Assembly: GCA_027065825.1 (NCBI GenBank)
Contig: JAMONM010000039.1
Span: 1 to 43,293, forward strand
Length of the DNA: 43,293 bases
Direction: 5' to 3'
DNA from: Campylobacterales bacterium
Lineage (GTDB): Bacteria; Campylobacterota; Campylobacteria; Campylobacterales; Nitratiruptoraceae
Shown piece after piece: positions 23,298 through 31,985 of this stretch. Made by a program: the position numbers and the translations under genes. Under the pieces are notes generated by a model. It was not told the DNA's origin. It saw only the letters and a list, made by a program, of their open reading frames with translations, and ran no database searches. Each line of letters opens with the position of its first letter. The first letter of the stretch is position 1.

Positions 23298-23792
23298 GTG
23301 CAAAAGGAGCCTATGACCGAATACGGCTACGCGAGACTCCAAAAGGAGCTCGAAGAGCTCAAAAACGAAAGGCCTAAGGTCGTCGAAGAGATTGAAAAAG
23401 CGAAAGAGCACGGAGATTTGAGAGAAAACGCCGAATATCACGCGGCAAGAGAGAGATTGGGATTTATCGATGCGAGACTGGCCGAACTTGCCGATCTGCT
23501 TTCGAGGGCTCAGGTTGTGGATCCCTCTACCCTAAATCACGAAAAGGTTAGTTTCGGATCAACGGTGAGACTGCTGGATATAGAGGAGGACGAGGAGATC
23601 GAGTATACGATCGTGGGGGCCGTAGAGAGTGATCCGGAACACGGTTTGATTTCATACAACACCCCTCTGGCCAGACAGTTAATAGGAAAAGAAGAGGGAG
23701 ACGAGATTACGGTCAAACTTCCAAAAGGGGAGATAGATTTTGAAATTTTGAAAGTCTATTACAAACCGATCGTATTTAACAAGAAGGATTAG
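23298..23792 (+). CDS. greA: Transcription elongation factor GreA
   Basis: Protein of 164 residues. The GTG start at 23298 is preferred over ATG 23313 because it gives MQKEPMTEYGYARLQKEL, the N terminus conserved in Campylobacterota GreA, and has AAGGAG at 23287-23292. The N-terminal coiled coil carries the catalytic acidic tip in EHGDLRENAEYHAARER. The C-terminal FKBP-like domain includes GSTVRLLDIEEDEE and PLARQLIGKEEGDEI. GreA enters the RNA polymerase secondary channel and stimulates cleavage of backtracked RNA. It leads an operon with argC (3-base gap) and lpxH. Confidence 0.96.
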   Translation: MQKEPMTEYGYARLQKELEELKNERPKVVEEIEKAKEHGDLRENAEYHAARERLGFIDARLAELADLLSRAQVVDPSTLNHEKVSFGSTVRLLDIEEDEEIEYTIVGAVESDPEHGLISYNTPLARQLIGKEEGDEITVKLPKGEIDFEILKVYYKPIVFNKKD

Positions 23793-23795
23793 GTT

Positions 23796-24806
23796 TTGAA
23801 AATCGGATGCGCAGTGATAGGAGCCTCCGGCTATACCGGGGTGGAACTGATAAAAATTCTATTGAGACACGAATTTTTCGAGATAACTTATTTCGCAGAC
23901 AGCAGCGGCGAAGAGAGAATAGAGCGTCTATATCCGGCTTTTAGGGGCGTTTTTGAGGGTAAAACCGAAAGGATCGACGTAGATCAAATAGCAAAAAGCT
24001 GCGAACTGGCTTTTTTGGCTCTGCCTCATACCAGATCGATGGAAGTGGTTCCCAAACTGTTGGATAGAGGCGTCAAGGTAGTCGATTTATCGGCCGATTA
24101 TAGATTGACTCTAAAAAATTACGAAAAAAACTACGTCAAACATACGGATCCACACAATATCCAAAGAGCCGTATACGGATTGCCTGAACTTTACAGGGAA
24201 AAGATCAAAGGCGCCGATTTGGCGGCCAATCCCGGATGCTATCCTACCGCCGCTATTTTGGCGTTGGCTCCCTTTGCCAAACATTTCGATAAAAACATGC
24301 CCGTTTTCGTCGACGCAAAAAGCGGAGTCAGCGGAGCCGGAAAAAAGTGTTCAACCAACACCCATTTCGTCAAGATCAACGAAAACGTTTTTCCCTATTC
24401 CCCCGTCGTGCACAGGCATGCGGCCGAAATTTCCCAAAAATTGGGCGAACTGACCGAAAAGGAGTTTGAGCTTACTTTCGTTCCGCATCTGTTGCCGGTT
24501 ACCAGAGGTATGCTGGTCGATTGCTATTTCGGTCTACAAAAAGATCTGGATCCGTTGGAGCTGCTATACGATTTTTACTCCAAGGAGCGCTTTATCAGAA
24601 TCGTAGACTCCCCTCCCGATGTGAAGTCGGTGGCCGGAACCCATTTTTGCGACATTTTCGCGATGCGGAACGGCTCTTCGGTATATATTTGCGCGGCTAT
24701 CGACAATCTATTAAGAGGAGCCAGCTCCTCGGCCGTGGCAAACGCCAATTTGATGTTCGATATAGAAGAGGGGCACGCGCTAAGTGAAATTGCCTATATC
24801 CCTTAA
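23796..24806 (+). CDS. argC: N-acetyl-gamma-glutamyl-phosphate reductase
   Basis: Protein of 336 residues starting at TTG 23796 (MKIGCAVIGASGYTGVEL, the NADP-binding motif at the N terminus), with AAGGA upstream inside the end of greA. The catalytic Cys is C148 in AANPGCYPTAAIL. Other blocks are DLSADYRL, SGVSGAGKK and NLLRGASSSAV near the C terminus. ArgC reduces N-acetylglutamyl phosphate to the semialdehyde in arginine synthesis. It overlaps lpxH by 23 bases. No other arginine gene is in the window, so the operon mixes unrelated housekeeping roles. Confidence 0.95.
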   Translation: MKIGCAVIGASGYTGVELIKILLRHEFFEITYFADSSGEERIERLYPAFRGVFEGKTERIDVDQIAKSCELAFLALPHTRSMEVVPKLLDRGVKVVDLSADYRLTLKNYEKNYVKHTDPHNIQRAVYGLPELYREKIKGADLAANPGCYPTAAILALAPFAKHFDKNMPVFVDAKSGVSGAGKKCSTNTHFVKINENVFPYSPVVHRHAAEISQKLGELTEKEFELTFVPHLLPVTRGMLVDCYFGLQKDLDPLELLYDFYSKERFIRIVDSPPDVKSVAGTHFCDIFAMRNGSSVYICAAIDNLLRGASSSAVANANLMFDIEEGHALSEIAYIP

Positions 24807-25494
24807 ACTGGAAGAGGGAGCCGTATTTTTGGCGGACTCTCACGTAAATAGTAAAAATAGACTCCATTTCGAAAGAGCGCTGAATTTTTTTGAGAGAGAG
24901 TCCCCGCCCCAGATATTCTGGATGGGAGATATTTTTGATCTTTTGATAGGAGGCTTGCAAAGCTCTTTGAGAGAGCACTCTGAATTGATAGAGAAAATGG
25001 AGGCCCTGGCGAAAGTTAGCGACTCGTTTTATCTGGAAGGCAATCACGACTTTTTTCTGGGAACGGTTTTTAAAAGCGTAAAAACCGTTCCTCGTACGGA
25101 TCAGCCTCTTATGTTGGAGTTGGGCGATCGACGTGCGGCTTTGCTGCACGGCGATCTTTGGACTACGAAAAGCTACGAGATCTATATCACTTTGCTGCAA
25201 AAAAGATTCGTAACCAAGGGCGTTTTATGGCTTAACGAGCTTTTGAACGACGCGATCGCCGAGGCGATCCGAAAATATACCCTTTCGAAAAAGATCTGCA
25301 AAAAAATCGATAATTTCGACAAGATCGTTAAAGATAGATTAAAAAAGATAGAGGCCGATACGATTATAGAGGGACATTTCCATCAAGGGGTATCTTTAGG
25401 CGGCGAAAGAGAGTATTACAATCTGCCCTCTTTTGCCTGCGACCGCTCTATAGGGGTATGGAGCGGTTCGAGGCTAGATTTTGTAAAAGTTTAG
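24784..25494 (+). CDS. lpxH: UDP-2,3-diacylglucosamine diphosphatase-like metallophosphoesterase
   Basis: Protein of 236 residues from GTG 24784 inside argC. Calcineurin-like metal motifs are in order: ADSHVN, GDIFDL, GNHD, LHGD and GHFHQG. The insert of helices in the middle (YITLLQKRFVTKGVLWLNELL) matches LpxH-type enzymes, which hydrolyse UDP-2,3-diacylglucosamine to lipid X just before LpxB in lipid A synthesis. The lpxB gene lies 1.5 kb away on the other strand, which supports this. If gnnA/gnnB are as proposed, its substrate would be the diamino-sugar form. Convergent with the kinase gene, overlapping by 4 bases. Confidence 0.82.
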   Translation: MKLPISLKLEEGAVFLADSHVNSKNRLHFERALNFFERESPPQIFWMGDIFDLLIGGLQSSLREHSELIEKMEALAKVSDSFYLEGNHDFFLGTVFKSVKTVPRTDQPLMLELGDRRAALLHGDLWTTKSYEIYITLLQKRFVTKGVLWLNELLNDAIAEAIRKYTLSKKICKKIDNFDKIVKDRLKKIEADTIIEGHFHQGVSLGGEREYYNLPSFACDRSIGVWSGSRLDFVKV

Positions 25495-27989
25495 TTGGCC
25501 GTGCTTTTTTTGAAACTTTTATCCAGTTCGGCGCCGAAATAGGGAAGCAGTCTAAAAACCTCCTCTTTGTTGTCGCTTTCAAAAGCTGTTTTTAGTTTTT
25601 TGATCAGATCTTGGAGCTGTTCTAAATTTAAAATATCAACGGCTCTATCCATTCCCTCGAGGTACTCGACCGCCTCTTCGTTTTTGGAATTTTCAATCAT
25701 ATACAGCAGTTTGATTTTTGCGTCTTTGTACGTTTCGTAAAAACTTTCCGCTCCGATATTTTCCTCTTTCGGTCTGATACCCAGATATTTTTCCACGATG
25801 TCGAAAAACTTTTCAATCTCAATCGGTTTGGGTATATAGTCGTCAAAATAGGAGTTGTTCTCCAGAGCTTCCATCTTGTCGCTATCGAATCCGCTGTGAG
25901 CTATTACCGGAAAATCGTCGCCTTTTAGCTCTTTTATAAGTCTCGCGGCTTCGTAACCGTCCATTTTCGGCATTTCTATGTCCAAAAGGGCCAGTTTGAT
26001 GGATTCGTTGTTTTTGACGGCTTCTACCGCCTCTTCGCCGTTTTCCACGAATACGGCCTCGATTTTGCTGTTTTTTAGCAGGGCTTTTATCAGCTGTCTG
26101 TTTATGCTGTTGTCTTCGGCCACTACTATCGTATATTTTTCCTCACTTTCCTCTTTTTCCTTTTCGACCGAGGGTTCCTTTTCTTCTTGGAACAGTTTTA
26201 TGATCGAATCAAATACCGACTGGTGGGTAAAAGGTTTTATCAGCATCGTATCTATTTTAAGGGCCTGCGCCGTCTCTTCCAAAGTGGTGTAGGTATCTTT
26301 GGTCAATGCCAGCTTGAATCCCTTCTCTTCTTTGAGTCTGTTGAGTTCGCCCACTACCACTTCGTCGAGATAGTTTTCGTCGATATATACGGCGTCGAAA
26401 CTGCTCTTTTGCAATTCTCTTTTCGCTTTGTCGAAAGATGCGCTGTGCGATACGATAAAGTGGAAATAGTCGAAAATGTTGCTAAGAGCCTTGTAGCTTC
26501 TGAAATTGTCTATTATCAATATGCGTTTGTTCAGCATCTTGTCCGTGGGAAGTCTATAGAGCCTTCTGTCTATATCGTTTTGCAGAGGCAGCTCTAACAC
26601 GAATTCCACTTTGGTTCCTTTGTGGTATTCGCTGGTGATATCTATCGTGCCGCCCATAGACTCTATTAGCTCTTTGGTTATAACGAGGCCCAGACCAGCT
26701 CCTTCGAAAGGAGAGTTTTCCGGAGTTTCGTTCGGTTTGGAAAATTTGTTAAACAGTCTGTCGATATCTTCGGGCTTCATTCCTATACCCGTATCTTCGA
26801 TTATGAACTTTAGTTTCAAGGATGAGTCGTTTTTATCCAAAAGCTCGATTTTCAAGGTTACGGACCCGTTTTGCGTATATTTGATGGCGTTGCTGAGTAA
26901 ATTGATCAGAATCTGCTTGATTTTTAGTGGGTCGCCCATTAGATGCGGGACCAGTCTTTTGTCGGTTTCGAATATAAATTCCAAACCCTTTTCTTTGGCC
27001 ATTATTGAGATTACCGAGGCTACGTTTTCGAGAATTTCGTTAAGATTGAATTTTCTCTTTTTCGGTTTTAGCTCTCCGGATTTTAGTCTGGAAAAATCGA
27101 TCATCTCGTTGACGAGATTTAACAAGATCTCAGATGAGTTGTTGATACGGCGCAGATTTTGCAGTATATATGGATCTTGGCACTTCTTCAGCGAAAGCTG
27201 CGTAAAACCTATGATAGAGTTTAGCGGCGTTCTGAGTTCGTGATTGAACTTGGTTAAAAACTCCTCTATTCTTTCTATCTCCGCGCGAAGCTTTTCGTTC
27301 TCTTTTAAAAGCGGCTCGTTTTTGTTCCCTCTTCTAAAGAGTAGCAAAAACAGAAGCGCTATTAATAAAATACCGAATAGATAGATCAAATATTTTTCGT
27401 TAAAGAATGATTTTGGAACAGCTGGATTGTCGGCTTTTGTGTTTTCGTACGAGGGAAGCTGCGGTCGGGAAACTTCCGGTTCGCTTTTAGAAGACGGAGG
27501 CTCTATATTTGCGGTTTTTTGTGCTGCAGGTTCGTTAATAGGGGCGTTTTGCGATGCAAAATCTTTGGGTTCGTTTTGGATGATATCTTTTATTTTAGGC
27601 GGCTCTTTGACCTCGGTTGGAAGAGGCTTTTGTTCCTCTTTCTTTTTGGGAGGCGGGGCCGTTGTTTTGACTTCGTTTCTGTTCCAGAAGGCGTCGGGGT
27701 AGTTGTTTCTTATTAGTCGTAGAATCTCCAGCATCCGCTCTTTGTCGTAAAAGGGCTCTATACTCAAAATATAGAATCTGCCCGACTCTCTGCTGATCGG
27801 TTTGGCTTCAGTTTTTAGCAGTTTGTCGTATACTCCTTCATTTTTTAAAAACAGGTTTAGTTTTGCGAGTCCCCTGTCCGCGTCGCTCTTGTTTAGATAG
27901 GAGGCTACGACGATTTTGTATTGCGTCTGAGCGTAAGAGAGCGAAACGGCGAACAACAGGGCAAAAAGAAGCCGAAAAAGAGCGCCCAT
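25491..27989 (-). CDS. Hybrid histidine kinase with periplasmic SPOR-like sensor domain
   Basis: Protein of 832 residues. Order: signal-type hydrophobic N terminus (1-20); SPOR-like domain (about 22-103: QYKIVVASYLNKSDADRGLA ... GRFYILSIEPFYDKERMLE); Pro/Lys/Glu-rich linker (about 108-195); transmembrane helix (about 200-218); short coiled coil; HisKA with phospho-acceptor H250 (FNHELRTPLNSIIGF); HATPase_c with NLLSNAIKYT, DTGIGM and GAGLGLVI; a degenerate receiver (KRILIIDNFRSYKALSN); and an intact receiver with phospho-Asp D670 (LALLDIEMPKMDG). The helical C-terminal tail lacks a His, so it is not a working HPt. It should sense something in the periplasm, possibly denuded peptidoglycan, and pass phosphate through D670 to a separate HPt or regulator not seen here. 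Confidence 0.85.
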   Translation of the reverse strand: MGALFRLLFALLFAVSLSYAQTQYKIVVASYLNKSDADRGLAKLNLFLKNEGVYDKLLKTEAKPISRESGRFYILSIEPFYDKERMLEILRLIRNNYPDAFWNRNEVKTTAPPPKKKEEQKPLPTEVKEPPKIKDIIQNEPKDFASQNAPINEPAAQKTANIEPPSSKSEPEVSRPQLPSYENTKADNPAVPKSFFNEKYLIYLFGILLIALLFLLLFRRGNKNEPLLKENEKLRAEIERIEEFLTKFNHELRTPLNSIIGFTQLSLKKCQDPYILQNLRRINNSSEILLNLVNEMIDFSRLKSGELKPKKRKFNLNEILENVASVISIMAKEKGLEFIFETDKRLVPHLMGDPLKIKQILINLLSNAIKYTQNGSVTLKIELLDKNDSSLKLKFIIEDTGIGMKPEDIDRLFNKFSKPNETPENSPFEGAGLGLVITKELIESMGGTIDITSEYHKGTKVEFVLELPLQNDIDRRLYRLPTDKMLNKRILIIDNFRSYKALSNIFDYFHFIVSHSASFDKAKRELQKSSFDAVYIDENYLDEVVVGELNRLKEEKGFKLALTKDTYTTLEETAQALKIDTMLIKPFTHQSVFDSIIKLFQEEKEPSVEKEKEESEEKYTIVVAEDNSINRQLIKALLKNSKIEAVFVENGEEAVEAVKNNESIKLALLDIEMPKMDGYEAARLIKELKGDDFPVIAHSGFDSDKMEALENNSYFDDYIPKPIEIEKFFDIVEKYLGIRPKEENIGAESFYETYKDAKIKLLYMIENSKNEEAVEYLEGMDRAVDILNLEQLQDLIKKLKTAFESDNKEEVFRLLPYFGAELDKSFKKSTAN

Positions 27990-28040
27990 TCCTTATCCTT
28001 GGAGAAAATTTGGTTAAACGAAAAAAATGGTAATGGAGCT

Positions 28041-28072
28041 ATTATAGCCAAAAAACGTTTCAAAAACGTTGC
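28041..28072 (-). promoter_or_regulatory. Candidate promoter of the SPOR kinase with tandem 11-bp repeats
   Basis: On the - strand GCAACGTTTTT and GAAACGTTTTT lie in tandem (28072-28062, 28061-28051), followed 4 bases later by a perfect -10 TATAAT (28046-28041). The repeats cover the -35 region. The start codon is 51 bases further on. The motif differs from the TTTTGCAAT boxes of pel and pga but shares their 11-bp period. Confidence 0.45.
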
Positions 28073-28078
28073 ATTGAA

Positions 28079-28993
28079 TCAAGAGTCCAATATTTTTTTT
28101 GCCAGATCGAATCTATTGGCCGTCATTATGTGTATTTTGGGGTGGATCTCCAAAAGGGTCGAAAAGAGTTCTCGACTCAGCTCAAAACCGGTTTCGAACT
28201 CCTCTTTTTGCGATTTTTTGTTGGCCTTGTAAAGGGCGTCTATCCATTTCGAGGGAACGTTGATTCCTGGAACGTGAGAGTGCAGAAACTGGGCGGTTCT
28301 GAGTTTGGTAATCGGAAAGTATCCCAAAATCAGTTCGCATTTGGCTTTTTCGTTGGAAAAGGCGCTTCTCGTTTCGTAAAATATCTCCAGAAGATTTTTT
28401 GCGTTTTCGGCCGAGAATACGGGCTGGGTAATAATGGCAAGAGCTCCGTGATCGATTTTTTTGTGAAATTTTTTGGCCAGGGTTTTGTAGTTTTTGGCAT
28501 ATGCGTTGCTAACGGCCAGCGGATAGATCCTTTTTGGCTTTTCCTTGAGAGGTTTTCCGCCGTAATCTATTCCCGCGTTGAGACACTTTATAATATCCAG
28601 CAAAAGAGTGCTGTCTCCTTCAAACACGCCTTTTGTTGAGGGCTGGTCGCTGATTTTGGCGCTGTCTCCCGTCAGAGCCAGAACCATGCGGACGTCGAAC
28701 TCGTTGGCTCCCAGCAGATCAGACTGCAGTGCCAGTTTGTTTCTGTCTCTCATACTCATTGTGGCGATGGCCGGCTTGCCGAATCTGTTTTGTAGCCTCA
28801 AAGCCGCCAGTACAGAGTTGTATTTTAGTCTGGCCAAAGGGTTGTCCGTAGTGGTAAATCCGTCAACCAGTTTCTCCAATCCTTCCGATTCTATTTTGTC
28901 TATTACCGGATCGAATCGCGGAGAGTGGGGCGGAGTTGTTTCTAGGGTGATTAACCGTTTTCCTCTGAGTTTTTTGACGAAACTCTCGAACAT
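28079..28993 (-). CDS. metF: Methylenetetrahydrofolate reductase family protein
   Basis: Protein of 304 residues with a TIM-barrel MTHFR pattern: LITLETTPPHSPRFDP near the N terminus holds the conserved catalytic Glu, followed by FTTTDNPLARLKYNSV, ATMSMRDRNKLALQSDLLGANEF, VLALTGD and AIITQPVFSAENAKNLLEIF. MTHFRs reduce 5,10-methylene-THF to 5-methyl-THF, the methyl donor for methionine synthesis. The sequence is divergent from E. coli MetF, so a second MTHFR-like enzyme elsewhere in the genome is possible. Divergent from serB, with an extended -10 promoter at 29030-29022. Confidence 0.78.
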   Translation of the reverse strand: MFESFVKKLRGKRLITLETTPPHSPRFDPVIDKIESEGLEKLVDGFTTTDNPLARLKYNSVLAALRLQNRFGKPAIATMSMRDRNKLALQSDLLGANEFDVRMVLALTGDSAKISDQPSTKGVFEGDSTLLLDIIKCLNAGIDYGGKPLKEKPKRIYPLAVSNAYAKNYKTLAKKFHKKIDHGALAIITQPVFSAENAKNLLEIFYETRSAFSNEKAKCELILGYFPITKLRTAQFLHSHVPGINVPSKWIDALYKANKKSQKEEFETGFELSRELFSTLLEIHPKIHIMTANRFDLAKKILDS

Positions 28994-29021
28994 TTTATCC
29001 TCTTGTCAAGAAATTTGGGGT

Positions 29022-29030
29022 ATTATAGCA
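29022..29030 (-). promoter_or_regulatory. Extended -10 promoter for metF
   Basis: TGCTATAAT on the - strand (TGnTATAAT consensus), 28 bases upstream of the metF start, in the 62-base divergent gap with serB. Confidence 0.5.
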
Positions 29031-29055
29031 TAGTTACCTATATCAAGGACCGTAT

Positions 29056-29679
29056 ATGAAGCTTTGCGTTTTCGATTTCGATTCAACTTTGATGGACGGG
29101 GAGACTATCGACTTTTTAGCCCAGGAGCTGGGTATAGGCGAAAAGGTTGCGGCAATTACCGATATGGCTATGAGAGGCGAACTGGATTTTTTCGAGTCTT
29201 TGACCACAAGGGTAAAACTTTTAGAGGGATTGGAGGTTAAGAGAGTCGACGAAATCTGCGCGAATCTGCCTATGATGCCGGGCGCGCAGGAGAGCGTGGC
29301 CGAATTGAAAAAAAGAGGCTATAGGGTGGTAGTGTTTAGCGGAGGCTTTAAAAACGCCACTACCGTAGCCGCGCAAAAGCTGGGACTCGATGCCGATTTT
29401 TCAAACGTGTTGCATCACAGAGAGGGCAGGCTGACCGGTTTGGTAGGCGGAGAGATGATGTTCGATTTTTCCAAAGGCGAGATGCTAAAGCGAATCCAAA
29501 GCATTTTGGGTATATCTCCTGAGCAGACGGTTGCGGTAGGTGACGGGGCTAACGACAGGAGTATGTTCGCACGCGCCGGAACGAAAATAGCCTTTTGCGC
29601 CAAGGAGATCCTCAAAAAAGAGGCCACTGCGGTCGTCGAAACCAAGGATCTGAGAGAGATTTTAAAACATATACCGTAA
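29056..29679 (+). CDS. serB: Phosphoserine phosphatase
   Basis: Protein of 207 residues, HAD superfamily. Motif I is FDFDSTLMDG with nucleophile D7 and acid/base D9. Motif II is VVVFSGGFKNAT, and VAVGDGANDRSMFARAG is motif IV with the metal-binding Asp. The helical cap (ELGIGEKVAAITDMAMRGELDFFESLTTRV) is the SerB type. It makes serine from phosphoserine. It lacks the N-terminal ACT-like extension of E. coli SerB, as is common. Convergent with the GGDEF/EAL gene, 5 bases apart. Confidence 0.92.
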   Translation: MKLCVFDFDSTLMDGETIDFLAQELGIGEKVAAITDMAMRGELDFFESLTTRVKLLEGLEVKRVDEICANLPMMPGAQESVAELKKRGYRVVVFSGGFKNATTVAAQKLGLDADFSNVLHHREGRLTGLVGGEMMFDFSKGEMLKRIQSILGISPEQTVAVGDGANDRSMFARAGTKIAFCAKEILKKEATAVVETKDLREILKHIP

Positions 29680-29684
29680 GCCTT

Positions 29685-31403
29685 TTAGCCGCTGACGCTT
29701 CTTTTTCGTTCTAGTAGATAGTTTTTGAAATCGACTCTGTTTAGTGGTTTGCATATGAAAAATCCCTGAGCCTGATCGCATTCCAGTTTTTTTACTATAT
29801 CCAGCTGCTCCTTGGTCTCAATACCTTCGACTACTGTTTGAAATCTCAGCCTTTTGGAGAGGGTGAAAATAGTGTGCAAAATTATTCGGTCTTTAATGTT
29901 TTTGTGATCTTCAATAAAAGTTTTATCTATCTTTATTTTGTCAAAAGGGTATTTCGATAGAAACTGCAAAGAGGAGTAGCCGGTTCCGAAGTCGTCCAGA
30001 GAGAGACAGATACCCAGCTTTTTAAGACTCGTCAAAACGTGCCATGTTGTTTTGTCGTCCTCCATCAGCGAGGATTCGGTTACCTCTATTTCGATCATAG
30101 AGGGGTCAATTTCGTACTCTTTTATATATTTTTCGAAGAGTTTGGGCAGCTGTTTGTTCTCTAGCTGTTTTTGGGAGATGTTTATGGCCAGTTTAACAAG
30201 GGGCCCGTTCTCCTTTTTTAGATTGTTCAAAAACTCAAAAGCCGATTTGATTACGTACTCTCCGATTTTTATGATGTCTCCGGTCTCTTCGGCTATGGGA
30301 ATGAAGGTTGACGGCGATATGGGTCCCATAGAGGCGTTCGGCCATCTGATTAGAACCTCCGCCGATTCGATTTTGCCGTTTTTGAGATCGAGTTTCGGTT
30401 GCAGATAAATATCAAATTCTCTCTTTTTGATCGCCGAGGGGAGCGAGTTTTTAATAAAGTCTATCGTTTCGAGCTCTTTTTTCAGCTTTGGAGTGAATAT
30501 AACCATGTCCGCACCGCTTTTTTGGGCTTTTAGAAGGGCGAAATTGGTATATCTGTGTAGAGTCTCTCTGTCTGTGGCGCTATATGGAAAAAAGGAGACT
30601 CCGGCTTTGAGATTCAGGTAGATTTCGTGCCCTTTAACCCTCATTGGATGTCTAAATTTTTCCATAAAGGGCTCTATTTTCTGGCGCATATTCTTAACCC
30701 TATGGCAGTTTCTCATAATCAGGGCGAATTTTGAGCCCGAGATTCTGGCTATAAATCCGTGATCTTCGAGCATCATCTTGAAAACCGAAGCGAACCGGGC
30801 GACCATTTCGTCTATGAACTCCATTCCGAAAAGATTTAGAATGTTTTGGTAGTTGGTAATATCGAAATAGATCAGCGCGAAATTCTCTTCGTGAAATCTG
30901 CTTCTGGCCAGGGAAATGTCCAGCTCCTCGAAAAATATGTCGGTGTTGTAAAGTCTTGTAGTTTTGTCGTAAAACTTTGATTTTTCCAGCACCTTTGCGT
31001 AACTCTCTTCGGCGCTGAGATCTTTTATGAAAAAGATTACGAAATTTTTCACGAGTTTTACCCTGATGTTTGCCGAGAACTTTCCTTTTGGGGTAAAAAG
31101 GAGGCTTTTTGTAGATCTTTTGTTGAATTTTCTCATATGGCGGAACAGGGGCTCTTTTATATCGTTGTGCATTATTTTCAAAAAGTTGTCCAAAGGGGCC
31201 CCTTCGACTATTTTTTCGAAGCTCTCTTTCGATTTTTTGTTAAGGTAGAATATTCTACCCCTTTCGTCGGTAACTATAATGGCCTTTTGCAGATCTTCGC
31301 ATATCTCTTTGAAAAGCTCGGCAGGCAAAGCGGCGGAAAAGTTCAGTACTCTATAAAGCCAGTAGACTGTCAGGGCGTTTAAGAGCAACAGAAAATAGAC
31401 CAT
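29685..31403 (-). CDS. PAS, degenerate GGDEF and EAL protein, probable c-di-GMP phosphodiesterase
   Basis: Protein of 572 residues: one N-terminal transmembrane helix (about 2-20), a PAS-like domain (about 35-130, AIIVTDERGRIFYLNKKS), a GGDEF domain whose signature is degraded to SGSKF (RISGSKFALI), and an EAL domain with motif EVL at E349 (SAEVLIRW). EAL catalytic blocks look intact: LAINISQKQL, EVTESSLMED, DDFGTGYSSLQFLSKYPFDKIKIDK, VVEGIET and DQAQGFFICKPL. It should therefore hydrolyse c-di-GMP but not make it; the bent GGDEF may bind GTP as a regulator. It directly follows a methyltransferase gene with no gap. Lowering c-di-GMP would oppose PelD activation. Confidence 0.88.
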   Translation of the reverse strand: MVYFLLLLNALTVYWLYRVLNFSAALPAELFKEICEDLQKAIIVTDERGRIFYLNKKSKESFEKIVEGAPLDNFLKIMHNDIKEPLFRHMRKFNKRSTKSLLFTPKGKFSANIRVKLVKNFVIFFIKDLSAEESYAKVLEKSKFYDKTTRLYNTDIFFEELDISLARSRFHEENFALIYFDITNYQNILNLFGMEFIDEMVARFASVFKMMLEDHGFIARISGSKFALIMRNCHRVKNMRQKIEPFMEKFRHPMRVKGHEIYLNLKAGVSFFPYSATDRETLHRYTNFALLKAQKSGADMVIFTPKLKKELETIDFIKNSLPSAIKKREFDIYLQPKLDLKNGKIESAEVLIRWPNASMGPISPSTFIPIAEETGDIIKIGEYVIKSAFEFLNNLKKENGPLVKLAINISQKQLENKQLPKLFEKYIKEYEIDPSMIEIEVTESSLMEDDKTTWHVLTSLKKLGICLSLDDFGTGYSSLQFLSKYPFDKIKIDKTFIEDHKNIKDRIILHTIFTLSKRLRFQTVVEGIETKEQLDIVKKLECDQAQGFFICKPLNRVDFKNYLLERKRSVSG

Positions 31404-31985
31404 CTACCTCTCTTTTACCATCGTCAATAGAAACACGGGATACTCTTTTGCTTTTTTTATTACGAAAACTTTCGAAATATCGAAAATTCCAAAGCCTTTT
31501 TCCGAAAATATACCGCCCAGTCGCGAGGGGTCGAAACCGAAATGGGCAACATCCTCGTTGCCATCCTCGTGGAAAGTTCCGTCTTCGCTATATAGATCGG
31601 CTATACATAAAAACGTTCCGGGTTTTGAAAGCTCGGAAAACTTTTCGGCGACACTTTTTAAATCGTGTATATGGTGCATAACCATAGACGACACTATAAG
31701 ATCGAATTTACCCGAGGGAAAGGTGGTCGCGGCCGCCATATTTTTCCTCTCTTTGAATTTAGAATTGAACACTCTGACCATCTCTACAGAGGTGTCCATT
31801 CCAACGATTTCGGCCGCTATAGGGATCAGTTCCGAAGAAACCAGGCCCGTTCCGCAGCCGAAATCAAAAATTCTCGCTCTCTTTAATTGTACAATATTTT
31901 TGATCTTTTCGGCCACTTTTTTTGATAATTCGACCCGTAAGGTTTTTTTGTCCCAGTTTTTGGCTTTTGCGTCGAATCTATTCAG
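31404..31985 (-). CDS. Class I SAM-dependent methyltransferase, probable CTG start
   Basis: SAM-binding motif I is IFDFGCGTGLVS, followed by GMDTSVEMVRVF, FDLIVSSMVMHHIHDL and FLCIADLYSEDG, a UbiE-like small methyltransferase. The first standard codon in frame is GTG 31916 (170 residues), but the frame stays open upstream and encodes NRFDAKAKNWDKKTLRVELS, the usual FDxxAxxWD leader of this family. The best start giving that leader is CTG at 31985-31983, with GGAG 7-10 bases upstream, overlapping the previous gene's stop by 8 bases. I therefore give 193 residues. No ATG, GTG or TTG lies upstream of 31916 before the in-frame stop at 32006. Substrate unknown. It is followed without gap by the EAL gene. 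Confidence 0.75.
   Translation of the reverse strand: MNRFDAKAKNWDKKTLRVELSKKVAEKIKNIVQLKRARIFDFGCGTGLVSSELIPIAAEIVGMDTSVEMVRVFNSKFKERKNMAAATTFPSGKFDLIVSSMVMHHIHDLKSVAEKFSELSKPGTFLCIADLYSEDGTFHEDGNEDVAHFGFDPSRLGGIFSEKGFGIFDISKVFVIKKAKEYPVFLLTMVKER

Noticed and set aside
23313-23792. ATG 23313 as the greA start
   Set aside because: The GTG at 23298 has a better-placed ribosome site and restores the MQKEPM start conserved in Campylobacterota GreA.
25500-25760. HPt phosphotransfer domain at the kinase C terminus
   Set aside because: The region is helical but contains no histidine, so it cannot accept phosphate.
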